Positions 7,830 through 15,646 are shown, counted from the first letter of the stretch. The stretch is DNA of 33,051 nt from CAG-103 sp048217285 (GCA_048217285.1 DBFWVW010000060.1:1-33051), one strand, 5' to 3'. Translations and numbers: made by a program. Notes: generated from the sequence alone by a model not told the origin.

Positions 7830-8158
7830 TCCAGCTTCTGTTGAGCGGCCACGGCAATGAGTGCGCTCGCCAGCTCCAGCTGCCGGGGTGTAAGCGCGCG
7901 CAGCTGCTGAGCGACCGCACGCCAGCGCTCGCCGTCATCCGGCTGCACCGCACCGACCAGAAATGCATCTGGCGTCGTATCCAGCGCGACAGCCAGCCGC
8001 ATGATGACCTCTGTCGATGGAATGGAGATGCCGCGCTCAATGTTCGAGAGGTACTTGTAGCCGAGGTCGGCCATTTCCTCCACCTCCGCCTGACGGAGAT
8101 TCAGCGCGCGGCGGCGGCGCGCAATGCGCTGCCCAATTTCATGATAGTCCAGTTGCAT
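7826..8158 (-). CDS. XRE-family helix-turn-helix regulator
   Basis: A 110-aa protein. Residues 4-65 are an HTH_3 domain (IGQRIARRRRALNLRQAEVEEMADLGYKYLSNIERG...), where LGYKYLSNIERG is the recognition helix. The C-terminal 45 residues are a short helical tail. The ATG at 8156-8158 has AGGAGG 8 bases upstream and is preferred over earlier in-frame ATGs. It diverges from the operon starting at 8302, and three direct repeats lie between them against the -35 box of that operon. It is the obvious candidate regulator of that operon; this is inference. Confidence 0.85.
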   Translation of the reverse strand: MQLDYHEIGQRIARRRRALNLRQAEVEEMADLGYKYLSNIERGISIPSTEVIMRLAVALDTTPDAFLVGAVQPDDGERWRAVAQQLRALTPRQLELASALIAVAAQQKLD

Positions 8159-8194
8159 AGTCTCGCCTCCTGTTACCATCATAAGGAGTCGATG

Positions 8195-8229
8195 CGTTTT
8201 TCAAACGTTCTTCAAATCGTTTTTTCATC
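8195..8229 (+). repeat. Three tandem 11-12-bp repeats upstream of a -35 box
   Basis: CGTTTTTCAAA (8195-8205), CGTTCTTCAAAT (8206-8217) and CGTTTTTTCATC (8218-8229) follow one another at helical spacing and end one base before TTGACA. This layout suits cooperative binding by a regulator on one face of the DNA. Confidence 0.6.
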
Positions 8230-8258
8230 TTGACACACGAAAAAATAGCGTTTATAAT
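8230..8258 (+). promoter_or_regulatory. Consensus promoter of the mini-protein operon
   Basis: TTGACA (8230-8235), a 17-base spacer and TATAAT (8253-8258) match the sigma-A consensus in all twelve positions. The promoter is likely strong unless repressed. Confidence 0.85.
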
Positions 8259-8301
8259 CGAATTACCGATTTCAGGATCGAAAATTCAGGAGGAAAGAAA
8301 T

Positions 8302-8847
8302 ATGGGAACAATCATTTTTATTGCCTTTGGGCTGGTGTTCTTCTTCGTCCTGCCGCATATCGGCAGCTCGGGAACACTCGACTCAGTCGTCAAGGCAAGC
8401 GATCTGAAAGTGCCGCAGGAAAACGGCGGCTACATCATCCAAGATGGTGTGGGCATCGAACTTTCCACGGTTAAGGCGCGCATTCTGGAGGTCAACGAAA
8501 AAGAGTACGGCCTTCCGATCACAGTCTGCGATGCAAAGCTGCTGTCCGGTGGTGTGCTTCGCCGGACAGAGGCAGACTGCCTGATCATCGCAAATACAGA
8601 GCACACCAATGACTATTTCAAGTACTGTCTCACCATCCGCGTACAGGGGAAAAGTGCATTTCTGTCCATCCGCTATTACGGCGAAAGCAAACTGACCGGG
8701 CAAATGAACAAAGCTGAGCAGAGGAAAGAGAGCCAATCCCTGAGCGGCTCTCTGGCAAACGCCATGATCGGCGTCGATGAGGCCGCATATCAGGATGAAT
8801 ACAACTATTACGAAGCCCTGAACCGGCTGTTTGAAAGTACCTTTTGA
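8302..8847 (+). CDS. Unknown membrane-anchored protein heading a mini-protein operon
   Basis: A 181-aa protein of unknown family. Residues 2-20 (GTIIFIAFGLVFFFVLPHI) form a single membrane anchor. The rest is a soluble domain rich in beta-strand patterns (GVGIELSTVKARILEV, DCLIIANTEHTND, LTIRVQGKSAFLSIRYYGESK) with an acidic, aromatic C-terminus. The ATG at 8302 is preceded by AGGAGG, 9 bases upstream. It is the first gene after a consensus promoter and is followed by four tiny Cys-containing genes in the same direction. No function can be assigned. Confidence 0.75.
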   Translation: MGTIIFIAFGLVFFFVLPHIGSSGTLDSVVKASDLKVPQENGGYIIQDGVGIELSTVKARILEVNEKEYGLPITVCDAKLLSGGVLRRTEADCLIIANTEHTNDYFKYCLTIRVQGKSAFLSIRYYGESKLTGQMNKAEQRKESQSLSGSLANAMIGVDEAAYQDEYNYYEALNRLFESTF

Positions 8848-8885
8848 TCCAAATCAAAATAATCTGCACGAAGGGAGCACACATC

Positions 8886-9017
8886 ATGAAAGATTACCTG
8901 TTTCATTGCAAGACCCGCCGGGTGGCGCGCGCAGTCTGTCCGCGCTGCGGCGGCTGTGGTACCATGTACGACGGCAGCACCTGCTACTATTGTCAGGGCA
9001 GCGGCATCGTTGACTGA
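8886..9017 (+). CDS. 43-aa zinc-ribbon-like protein
   Basis: ATG at 8886 after AAGGGAG; the stop is TGA at 9015-9017. The protein has CPRCGGCGTMYDG and CYYCQGSG, two CxxC knuckles of the DnaJ/rubredoxin-like type, so it probably binds one zinc ion. No other domain fits in this length. It is the second gene of the operon begun at 8302. Confidence 0.65.
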   Translation: MKDYLFHCKTRRVARAVCPRCGGCGTMYDGSTCYYCQGSGIVD

Positions 9018-9032
9018 AGGAGGCAAGGCGTT

Positions 9033-9155
9033 ATGGCAAGTATCTATTTTAAATGCGAACGCTGCGGTTACACAGAAGCCCGACGCGTTCCGGAGTATAT
9101 TCGCGTATCGGCCACCCCATGCCCGCATTGCGGCGGCCGCATGATCCGCCAATGA
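9033..9155 (+). CDS. 40-aa zinc-ribbon protein
   Basis: ATG at 9033 follows AAGGAGG closely after the previous stop. The motifs CERCGY and CPHCGGRM give a classic four-Cys zinc ribbon. It is in the same operon as its neighbours, with a gap of 15 bases. No specific function is recognised. Confidence 0.65.
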   Translation: MASIYFKCERCGYTEARRVPEYIRVSATPCPHCGGRMIRQ

Positions 9156-9164
9156 GGTATCAGC

Positions 9165-9314
9165 ATGGCCTGTGATTACTTCATCGAAAAATGGGGCGAC
9201 TACTGCTGTATGCTGAAAAACACCACAATCAGCTATGATCAGTATCAGAATTACTGCAAACGCGACAACCGGAAAACCTGCCCAATCTATCTGTACTACC
9301 AGCAAAATCGATAA
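9165..9314 (+). CDS. 49-aa Cys- and Tyr-rich small protein
   Basis: ATG at 9165, nine bases after the previous stop. The protein has Cys at residues 3, 14, 15, 31 and 39 and many Tyr residues, and ends in YLYYQQNR. It lacks paired CxxC knuckles, so it differs from its zinc-ribbon neighbours. The ribosome site is weak (GAGGTATCAGC), which suggests coupling to upstream translation. Confidence 0.55.
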   Translation: MACDYFIEKWGDYCCMLKNTTISYDQYQNYCKRDNRKTCPIYLYYQQNR

Positions 9315-9330
9315 ATACGGAGGTAAGAAG

Positions 9331-9447
9331 ATGCCTGAGCAAACTTGCCCAAGCTGCGGCTTTCGCGCACACTTTGTATGCAGTGACGGCCGCACCGCGA
9401 CCTATCAGTGTGAGCGGTGCAAAGCTTTTTTCAAGCTTCCGCTCTAA
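9331..9447 (+). CDS. 38-aa zinc-ribbon protein
   Basis: ATG at 9331 with GGAGG 7 bases upstream. It carries CPSCGFRA and CERCKAFF, a complete four-Cys ribbon. It is the last gene of the operon, a few bases before a strong terminator. Confidence 0.65.
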   Translation: MPEQTCPSCGFRAHFVCSDGRTATYQCERCKAFFKLPL

Positions 9448-9453
9448 AGCAAG

Positions 9454-9490
9454 GCGCACCGGAGGATGCAACATCCTCCGGTGCGCTTTT
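9454..9490 (+). terminator. Terminator of the mini-protein operon (bidirectional)
   Basis: A 14-bp perfect stem (GCGCACCGGAGGAT and its complement) with a 5-base loop and TTTT. It touches the stop of the convergent metallopeptidase gene and may serve both. Confidence 0.85.
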
Positions 9491-10002
9491 CATGCCCGCA
9501 GCAGGGCGCGGCGGGCCTTCCAGTCCGGCAGATAGCGCGCGATGAGCGCATAAAACTCCGCGCCATGATTCATATAGCGCAGGTGCGCAAGCTCATGCAC
9601 GACGACGTAGTCAATCGCCTCCGGCGGGTACTGCATCAGCCGCCATGAAAAGCAGATGTGCCCCTGCGAGCTGCAGCTGCCAAAACGCGTGCGCGCGCCC
9701 GTGATGCGTACCTGCGTCGGGCACAGGCCCATCTGCTCGGAATAGTACGCCACGCGCTGCGGCAGGTAAGCTTTCGCCTGCCGGATATAGTCTTCCCGCT
9801 CGACATCCGTCGGCTCCGGATGCGCGGCGGCACGGGCGTTTTGTTTTTCCAGTCCGCGTGCGATCCAGTCGGCGTGCGCCGCAACAAAACGGTCGATCGT
9901 CACCTGCGGTGTCCGGTACGGCGCGCGCACGATCACACGCCCGCCGCGCAGCTCGAGCGCCAATGTGCGGCGGCCGGAGCGAATGAGTTCATACGGCTGC
10001 AT
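9490..10002 (-). CDS. M48/YgjP-type metallopeptidase
   Basis: A 170-aa member of the YgjP/DUF45 group of zinc metallopeptidases. The zinc motif HELAH is at residues 136-140, with a third ligand in YMNHGAEF (His146). The family block GARTRFGSCSS lies at 103-112; many homologues have W before GSC. The length is near 170, against the usual 220-240, because the N-terminal region is short. The ATG is preceded by a G-rich ribosome site (GGGGGGAT). The cellular role is not established. Confidence 0.85.
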   Translation of the reverse strand: MQPYELIRSGRRTLALELRGGRVIVRAPYRTPQVTIDRFVAAHADWIARGLEKQNARAAAHPEPTDVEREDYIRQAKAYLPQRVAYYSEQMGLCPTQVRITGARTRFGSCSSQGHICFSWRLMQYPPEAIDYVVVHELAHLRYMNHGAEFYALIARYLPDWKARRALLRA

Positions 10003-10023
10003 TGCCTATCCCCCCTTGGGGAC

Positions 10024-10052
10024 AGGATACACCATCCGCGCCGCGGTGGCAA
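10024..10052 (-). promoter_or_regulatory. Possible promoter of the metallopeptidase gene
   Basis: TTGCCA (10047-10052) and TATCCT (10024-10029) on the minus strand, 17 bases apart, back to back with the nfo promoter. Confidence 0.4.
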
Positions 10053-10054
10053 GC

Positions 10055-10083
10055 TTGGCAGCTGCCGCGCGGTGTGCTATGAT
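10055..10083 (+). promoter_or_regulatory. nfo promoter
   Basis: TTGGCA (10055-10060) and TATGAT (10078-10083) with a 17-base spacer, 30 bases before the nfo ATG. Confidence 0.6.
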
Positions 10084-10112
10084 GGTGGCATCCATTCTTT
10101 TGAGGTGATCGT

Positions 10113-10943
10113 ATGTTCCGGATCGGCTGTCACATCTCTTCCGCTGGCGGGTATCTCGCCATGGCGCAGCGCGCGGAGGCGCTGGGCGCGAACACGTTCG
10201 CGTTCTTCACACGCAATCCCCGCGGCGGCAGCGCAAAGCCCATTGAAGAAGCGGACATCGCGGCCTTTCACGCCGAATGTGCCCGCGCGTGCATCGACCG
10301 GCTGGTCGCGCACGCGCCGTACACGCTCAACCCATGCGCAGCCAAGCCAAACGTGGCGGAATTTGCGCGCATGGCCTTCGCTGACGACCTGCAGCGCATG
10401 GAGCACACACCCGGCCAGCTCTATAATTTTCACCCCGGAAGTCACGTCGGTCAGGGCGTGGACGTTGGCATCGAGAAGATCGCTGCACTGCTCAACGAGG
10501 TTCTCTTCCCCGGCATGACCACGACCGTCCTGCTCGAGACCATGGCCGGAAAGGGCAGCGAGGTCGGCGGACGCTTTGAGCAGCTGCGCGCCATCATCGA
10601 CCGCGTGGAGCTTCGGGAACATATCGGCATCTGTCTCGACACGTGCCACATCTGGGACGCGGGATATGACATTGCCGGCGACCTCGACGGTGTGCTTGCG
10701 GAGTTTGACCGCGTGATCGGGCTTGGGCGCCTGCACGCCGTGCATCTCAACAACAGCCTGAACCCTTGCGGCAGCCATAAGGACCGGCACGCAAAGCTCC
10801 TCGACGGCTGTATCCCGCCGGAGGCGCTCGTGCACGTCACCCGGCACCCCGCGCTGGCGGAGCTGCCGTTCATCCTCGAGACACCGAACGACGACGCCGG
10901 GTACGCGCAGGAGATCGCCTGGCTGCGTACAGTGCGGGATTAA
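10113..10943 (+). CDS. nfo: Deoxyribonuclease IV (endonuclease IV)
   Basis: A 276-aa AP endonuclease that cuts the backbone 5' to abasic sites in base-excision repair. The TIM-barrel metal ligands are in place: HISSAGG at the start, VAHAPYTLN, NFHPGSHVG, LLETMAGKGSEVG, CLDTCHIWDAGYD, HAVHLNNS, GSHKDRH and ILETP. The length matches the family. The start ATG has a modest GAGGTG site. The gene stands alone, divergent from the metallopeptidase gene. Confidence 0.95.
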   Translation: MFRIGCHISSAGGYLAMAQRAEALGANTFAFFTRNPRGGSAKPIEEADIAAFHAECARACIDRLVAHAPYTLNPCAAKPNVAEFARMAFADDLQRMEHTPGQLYNFHPGSHVGQGVDVGIEKIAALLNEVLFPGMTTTVLLETMAGKGSEVGGRFEQLRAIIDRVELREHIGICLDTCHIWDAGYDIAGDLDGVLAEFDRVIGLGRLHAVHLNNSLNPCGSHKDRHAKLLDGCIPPEALVHVTRHPALAELPFILETPNDDAGYAQEIAWLRTVRD

Positions 10944-11048
10944 CGGCATCTTCCCCATCACTGTCCTGATTATCGGACTTCGCGTGTGCTATACTGTGGT
11001 AAAAGGGAGAAAACAGAAACACAACATAGACACGGGAGGAGAATGACC

Positions 11049-11354
11049 ATGACCCTGCGAACGTACATTGACCACGCGATCCGAGACGGTGCCGCCTTTG
11101 ACGCCGTCATCTGCGGCTGCGATGTGCAGCAGACCTTCTGCTGGCAGCCGGATATGTGCATCACGGACGCCTGCGAGGCGGAATACCGTCCGCTGCTCGA
11201 CGCTGAGATCCGCATCCTGGCCGCCGCGCCGGACGAGCGGTTTTCCATCATCGAGATCTGCACGAACAGGCTGTTTCTCGGCGACGCTTTTTCGCAGTGC
11301 GCAGCAGGCTACTGCAGCCCGCGCGAGTACCGGCGGCTGTTCCGAGCCGGATAA
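11049..11354 (+). CDS. Conserved hypothetical protein, 101 aa
   Basis: No family is recognised. The protein is acidic and has many Cys residues (CGCD, CWQPDMC, DACEAEY, CTN, QCAAGYC), which is notable for a cytoplasmic protein with no signal peptide. It may bind metal or form disulfides. ATG at 11049 is chosen over ATG at 11043 because GGAGG is 9 bases from the former and only 3 from the latter. It is monocistronic; the upstream TATACT (about 10989) lacks a clear -35 box. Confidence 0.6.
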   Translation: MTLRTYIDHAIRDGAAFDAVICGCDVQQTFCWQPDMCITDACEAEYRPLLDAEIRILAAAPDERFSIIEICTNRLFLGDAFSQCAAGYCSPREYRRLFRAG

Positions 11355-11370
11355 AGCAAGCAATCGTGTC

Positions 11371-11398
11371 CGCCTCCAAAGCCTTGACTTTGGAGGCG
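11371..11398 (+). terminator. Hairpin after the 101-aa gene
   Basis: An 11-bp stem (CGCCTCCAAAG / CTTTGGAGGCG) with a 6-base loop, 16 bases after the stop. No clear T-tract follows, so termination is uncertain. Confidence 0.45.
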
Positions 11399-11532
11399 GG
11401 CACTTGTATTTCAGCTCTTTGCATTCCACATAAGTGCATCTCCGCAAATAAGCGGAAGCTCGAGGGAGCAAGCCCCACCTCGAATCTGATTCAGCGGTTT
11501 TTCAGCCGCTATCGCGGCAGTGAATTGTCAAA

Positions 11533-11895
11533 CTAAGTGCAACAGGAAGCAAGTTCAAAGTCCCACAATTCCTGAGCAGAACGGAAATTAAGAGCCTTAC
11601 GAGGCCTGGCGTTAATAAGCGCCAGGTTTCATTTTAGCGTGGCAGGAGCGATACGCGACAGATTCCTGCCCTTCGGATAAAACGCTCGAAGCAAGCCGTT
11701 TGCGTTTTCATTCGTGCCCTTTTGCCATGCACAGTACGGATCGGCAAAATACACTTCGCAACCAAGCCGCTGCTCGATCTTGCGCCAGTTCGCAAATTCC
11801 GTTCACCTGTCGCAGGTGATCGTTTTGACCAACTGCGGAGGGAATGCACTGAGAGCAGAAACGATCGCGTTCTCCCTACCAGAGATTCGTATGAA
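11533..11895 (-). pseudogene. IS30-family transposase remnant
   Basis: Reading the minus strand in one frame gives the DDE C-terminal half: LVKTITCDR-stop-TEFANW, CEVYFADPYCAWQKGTNENANG, LLRAFYPKGRNLSRI, NLALINARPRKALNF and a final stop at 11533-11535. Two in-frame TGA stops interrupt it, at 11803-11805 (expected Gly) and 11629-11631 (expected Arg). The N-terminal HTH region and the first catalytic Asp are missing. It is clearly non-functional. Confidence 0.8.
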
Positions 11896-11922
11896 CTTCT
11901 TTTCTTTTTTTCTGTTGCACTT
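11533..11922 (-). mobile_element. Decayed, internally deleted IS30-family element
   Basis: Matching ends AAGTGCAACAG lie at 11535-11545 and, inverted, at 11912-11922. Between them lie only about 390 bp, against roughly 1.1 kb for an intact IS30-type element. The interior is the 3' half of a transposase gene. The right end is joined directly to mid-gene sequence, so the N-terminal half was deleted. The surrounding gene-free stretch from 11355 to 12027 holds nothing else but hairpins. Confidence 0.7.
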
Positions 11923-11941
11923 GATAGTATCATTCACCGGC

Positions 11942-11978
11942 AAAAAAACAGCGCCCATCGCATTTGCGATGGGCGCTG
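11942..11978 (-). terminator. Terminator of the SLH peptidase gene
   Basis: A 13-bp perfect stem (CAGCGCCCATCGC and its complement), 4-base loop, then seven T on the minus strand, about 50 bases after the stop at 12028. Confidence 0.85.
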
Positions 11979-12027
11979 CCCCGTTTATATCTCTGTTATC
12001 GGAACGGCTCTGTGCGGGGGACGGCGC

Positions 12028-15000
12028 TCAGGCCTGCTCGCCGCGGTAGAGCATGACCACGATCTGGCCGCGCGTGCAGGGTGCGTCGGGGCTGAAGGTG
12101 GTGCTGCCCGTGCCTGCGGTGATGCCGGTGGACAATGCCCACTTGACCGCATCGGCGTAGTAAGTGTCCTCCGCCACATCCGCGAAGCTCAGCGTCAGGC
12201 CGGACACGTCCGGCGCACCGGCTGCGTTATAGAGCAGCGTAACGGCCTGCGCGCGGGTGCACGTGGCGTTGGGGCTGAAGGTCGTGGCGCTCGTACCGGC
12301 GGTCACGCCGGTGGAGACCGCCCACTTGACCGCATCGGTGTAGTAGGCGCCCTCGTCCACGTCCGTGAACGACAGGGTCACGCCGGACGCATCCGGCTCA
12401 CCGGCCTGACGGTACAGGAAGCTGACGATCTCGGCACGGGTGCAGGTGCGCTCCGGTGCGAAGCTGGTCGCGGACACGCCGGCCGTGATCTGCGGCTCGC
12501 TGAAGTACGCCCAATCCACGGCGTCATAGAGCTCGGTGTCCTTCGCAACATCGGTGAAGGGGATCGTCGGTACGACGGGGATCTCGTCGACGGGGATCTC
12601 GGCATTGACGGAGGCGTTGTCGAGCGTGATCTGATAGTTCTGGCTATAGTTGGCCTTGCCCGGCTCGTAGGTATAGATGACGAGGGCGAGCTTGTGACCT
12701 TCCTTGACGGTGTAGACGTTCGGCTGCAGGTAGATGGTGTAGTCGTGGTTCTCGCCGACCTTGAGGGCGACCTTCGTGTCTGCGGAGGCGGAGTCATAAC
12801 CCGCGCTGGGGTTGCAGAGGTCCATCCAGCCGCGCGCGATGATCTTGTAGCTGACGTCGGTGGCGTTGAGCTCGGCGTAGTCGTAGTTGCTCAGGCCGCC
12901 GCCCATCCAGGCACCGCCCTTGGTGATGGTCTTGGGCACATAGCTGCCCTGCGTGTTGTAGGCTGGGAACGTCGTGCCCTCAGGCGCGATATCGACGAGC
13001 ATGGCGCTGACCATGAGCGCGTCGCGGTCGATCAGATCGGCGCCGTCCGGCAGGGACCGGGTCGTGGCTTCGTCATCGGACGCGGAGCCGACGAAGTTGT
13101 CGTGGTCGAGGGCGTTCGCGGCATCGCCGATGTAGTTGTCGTGGTCGACCGTGCCGCGCGGGGTGGTGACCTGCGGCGCTTCATAGTTGTCAGCGCTGGC
13201 GGTGAAGCTCACGGCCACGCTGCCCTTGATGACGGTGTCGGCGTCGACATCCATGGTGTACATGGCGCTCACGTCGGTGGCACTGGTGGCCAGCGCATCG
13301 CGCCAGTTTCTGCGGTCGATGCCCTGCGCGCTGTAGTCGCTGTTGATGGTGGTCGTGCCGGTGTCACCGGCGTTGGACAGGACGATGCGCTCATCGGTCG
13401 TCCAGCTGTCGTAGGTGTTCCAGTCGGAGGCGTCGACGTTGCTCTGCGCGGTGACGGCGGCCATGTTCTCGGCACCGTTTTCCACGCCGCACAGGTAGTG
13501 GCTGAACCAGCGGTTGAGGACGTTGTTGTAGCTCTCGCCGTCAATGTAGAACTCAAGGTTGCCGGCGGGGTAGCTCGGGGTCAGGTGCGCGTCCTGATGC
13601 AGCAGGAGCTTGACGTTCACGCCCGCCTTCTGATACGCCTGGTACATGAGGTCAAATTCCTTCGTGCGCACGTTGTCGTCATTGAGACCGTGCACGATCA
13701 GCGCCGGGCACTTGATGTTTTCCGCGTCGAGCGTGTAGTCGCGGGTCGCCCAGTGCTCGGAGTAGTCGCCGTTGCTCTTGAGCTGATCCTGCTGGATCTG
13801 GTACATATAGTTGCCGTACTTTTCGGCGATGGTCGCGTAGTCGTCCGGATCGAGATAGCGGCCGTTGCAGTACCAGGCCAGCCGCTCGGAGTAGTTGACG
13901 AGGCTGTTGGTGGAGATGCCCTGAGAGTTGGTGTACTCATACCAGCTTGCGATGCCGGCGACGGGCACGATGGTCTCAAGGCCGGCAACGCCGGTCGTCG
14001 CCAGACCGAACTGCGTCGTGCCGGCGTAGGAGCGGCCGGTCATACCGACTTTGCCGCTCGACCAGTCGGCCGCGATGGCGATGTTGCCGGTCTTGTCGGT
14101 GTAGGCTGTGCGGTCACCGTGCAGCCACTCGATCACGCACTTGAACGCATCGATCTCCAGATCGGTGCCGCAGGTCTCAAAGCCGTCGGAGCCCTTCGTA
14201 CCCAGACCGCCGCACTCGACCACGGCAAAGCCGCGCACGAGATAGTAGTCGTACCAGTTGAGATCCTCGTAGTCATACATCTGCTCATACGGATTCCAGT
14301 AGTACCAGTCGGAGCTGTCGGCGGCCGCTGCCGCGTCTGCGGTCGTGGCGGTCCCGGCGGGCACGCGTGCCGCCGGCTGGCTGTAGAGCTTGGAGATGTC
14401 ATACCCCTCGCTGCCGAGGTTCGAGCCGGGGTTCATGCTGTAGTTGCAGCCGGTGATGTACGGACGCGCCTCGTAAATGGTGGCCGCCTTGTAGTTGCCC
14501 TCCATGGCCGCGCGCGGGATCTGCACGAGCGCCTTGACGAGGTCGAGCTTTCCGTCATCGTCGGTGTCGTAGTTGGTCTCGACGTAGACGCAATAGCGGA
14601 TGATGTCGCTCTCGTCGTTGCTGTAGCCCTCCGTGACCTCGCCGGTCGTGTAAGGGAAGATGGGCTGCGCCATGCCGTTCATGTACAGCGGCTGCAGCTG
14701 ATCGGCGTGCAGCGCGTCATACATCTGATTGGCGACCGCCTTCATCTGACGGTAAGCCGCAAGCGTGCAGGCCGCGTCGGTGTCGGTGTCATCGTCGATC
14801 ATGCCCATGCTGCGGGCCTGTGCCAGATAGTCGTCCGGGAACGAGCCGAGCTGCTGCTCGGTCATGCCCGTCCACAGCAGCAGTGCGCGCACAGCGTCGG
14901 CAACGGTCAGTTCTGTGGTTTCGGACGCGCCGTCGGGGACGAGCGCGGTACCGTCGATGTCTGCCAGATCGGCATAGGTCACGGCGGGGGTGTCGCTGCC

Positions 15001-15084
15001 GGTGTCCACGGCGAGCGCCGTGCCGGGCAGGAGCGACAGGGCCATGACAAGCGTCAGCAGCAGAGCCAGAATTCTCCTCTTCAT
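12028..15084 (-). CDS. Secreted Xaa-Pro dipeptidyl-peptidase (S15/CocE-like) with three SLH domains
   Basis: A 1,018-aa cell-surface protein. Residues 1-25 are a signal peptide (MKRRILALLLTLVMALSLLP, then GTALA). Residues 55-125 are SLH-like or helical. The alpha/beta-hydrolase core starts near 160 with YDTDDDGKLDLVKALV, a hallmark of the PepX family. The nucleophile is Ser352 in TGRSYAG, the acid is in VHGLNDDNV (Asp469 or 470) and His is in HQDAHLTP (about 500). The galactose-binding-like C-domain follows (to about 830). The last 190 residues are three SLH repeats (FTDV...YDAVDWAY, FTDV...YTDAVKWA, FADV...YADAVKWA), which anchor proteins to the cell wall. It probably trims proline-containing peptides outside the cell. 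The ATG at 15082-15084 follows AGAAGG. Confidence 0.88.
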   Translation of the reverse strand: MKRRILALLLTLVMALSLLPGTALAVDTGSDTPAVTYADLADIDGTALVPDGASETTELTVADAVRALLLWTGMTEQQLGSFPDDYLAQARSMGMIDDDTDTDAACTLAAYRQMKAVANQMYDALHADQLQPLYMNGMAQPIFPYTTGEVTEGYSNDESDIIRYCVYVETNYDTDDDGKLDLVKALVQIPRAAMEGNYKAATIYEARPYITGCNYSMNPGSNLGSEGYDISKLYSQPAARVPAGTATTADAAAAADSSDWYYWNPYEQMYDYEDLNWYDYYLVRGFAVVECGGLGTKGSDGFETCGTDLEIDAFKCVIEWLHGDRTAYTDKTGNIAIAADWSSGKVGMTGRSYAGTTQFGLATTGVAGLETIVPVAGIASWYEYTNSQGISTNSLVNYSERLAWYCNGRYLDPDDYATIAEKYGNYMYQIQQDQLKSNGDYSEHWATRDYTLDAENIKCPALIVHGLNDDNVRTKEFDLMYQAYQKAGVNVKLLLHQDAHLTPSYPAGNLEFYIDGESYNNVLNRWFSHYLCGVENGAENMAAVTAQSNVDASDWNTYDSWTTDERIVLSNAGDTGTTTINSDYSAQGIDRRNWRDALATSATDVSAMYTMDVDADTVIKGSVAVSFTASADNYEAPQVTTPRGTVDHDNYIGDAANALDHDNFVGSASDDEATTRSLPDGADLIDRDALMVSAMLVDIAPEGTTFPAYNTQGSYVPKTITKGGAWMGGGLSNYDYAELNATDVSYKIIARGWMDLCNPSAGYDSASADTKVALKVGENHDYTIYLQPNVYTVKEGHKLALVIYTYEPGKANYSQNYQITLDNASVNAEIPVDEIPVVPTIPFTDVAKDTELYDAVDWAYFSEPQITAGVSATSFAPERTCTRAEIVSFLYRQAGEPDASGVTLSFTDVDEGAYYTDAVKWAVSTGVTAGTSATTFSPNATCTRAQAVTLLYNAAGAPDVSGLTLSFADVAEDTYYADAVKWALSTGITAGTGSTTFSPDAPCTRGQIVVMLYRGEQA

Positions 15085-15174
15085 GATAGACCTTCTTTCT
15101 TTGAATAATCGGACTTTTCCCGTTGACGGCCGCAGTGCTGAATACGACTCTGAGCGGCAAAAAATCTTGCTCAC

Positions 15175-15203
15175 AGTTTAAAGCTGTAAAGCAGGTTTTT
15201 CAA
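15175..15203 (-). promoter_or_regulatory. Likely promoter of the SLH peptidase gene
   Basis: TTGAAA (15198-15203) and TAAACT (15175-15180) on the minus strand, 17 bases apart, 90 bases before the start. The remaining gene-free DNA from 15204 to about 15583 is AT-rich and then GC-rich; no gene is supported there. Confidence 0.45.
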
Positions 15204-15583
15204 TTGACAAAGTTCATAATCTATTCACGGGATTTTTACCGATTATTCGTCAAAATCTTTGAAATATTTTTTCGCTTTTCCATCGCGTTCCTAAATTCGA
15301 AATCCTATTTTCCTGAATTTTTCAGTTTCCCCTGCAATCTGGGATTTCGTTTTTACACGCAGCCAAAAGCGCCGGCTTGGGATCGATTGTCCGGGACAGC
15401 GGCTGAAGATCCTCCTGCCCCGTCGTTCTGCTGCCGGAATCTCCTGCGCCGGAGGCCCTGCCAAGCGCAAAAAATCCGCCCGCCGCCGCGCACGCGCAAC
15501 AGGAAGATCCGAATTCATATCTGAATTCAGATATGAATTTTGCACCCCGGGGGTATCTTGCGGCTTTTTTCCGGCCGCTGCCC

Positions 15584-15637
15584 ACAAAAGACCACGCCCC
15601 TGCGCACCGCTTCGGTGCGCAGGGGCGTGGCTGCTTT
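15584..15637. terminator. Very strong bidirectional hairpin terminator
   Basis: An 18-bp perfect stem (15592-15609 with 15613-15630, CTT loop) is flanked by ACAAAAG and CTTTTGT, which extend the pairing and supply a T-run on both strands. It lies 10 bases after the stop of the minus-strand gene fragment at 15647. Confidence 0.7.
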
Positions 15638-15646
15638 TGTCCGCGA

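Noticed and set aside
6538..8040. A longer patatin-like protein starting at 8040
   Set aside because: The extension overlaps the XRE gene, includes the promoter and lacks homology. The ATG at 7770 has an excellent ribosome site and begins at the conserved GGGTKG region.
11722..15108. A 1,128-codon open frame on the plus strand opposite the SLH peptidase gene
   Set aside because: It is the antisense of a GC-rich gene. Its translation is low-complexity (Val/Gly/Asp/Arg-rich) with no domain, and the minus strand has a signal peptide, a catalytic triad and SLH repeats.
15204..15583. Short frames in the gap upstream of the strong hairpin
   Set aside because: None has a ribosome site, codon bias or recognisable motif; the stretch looks non-coding.
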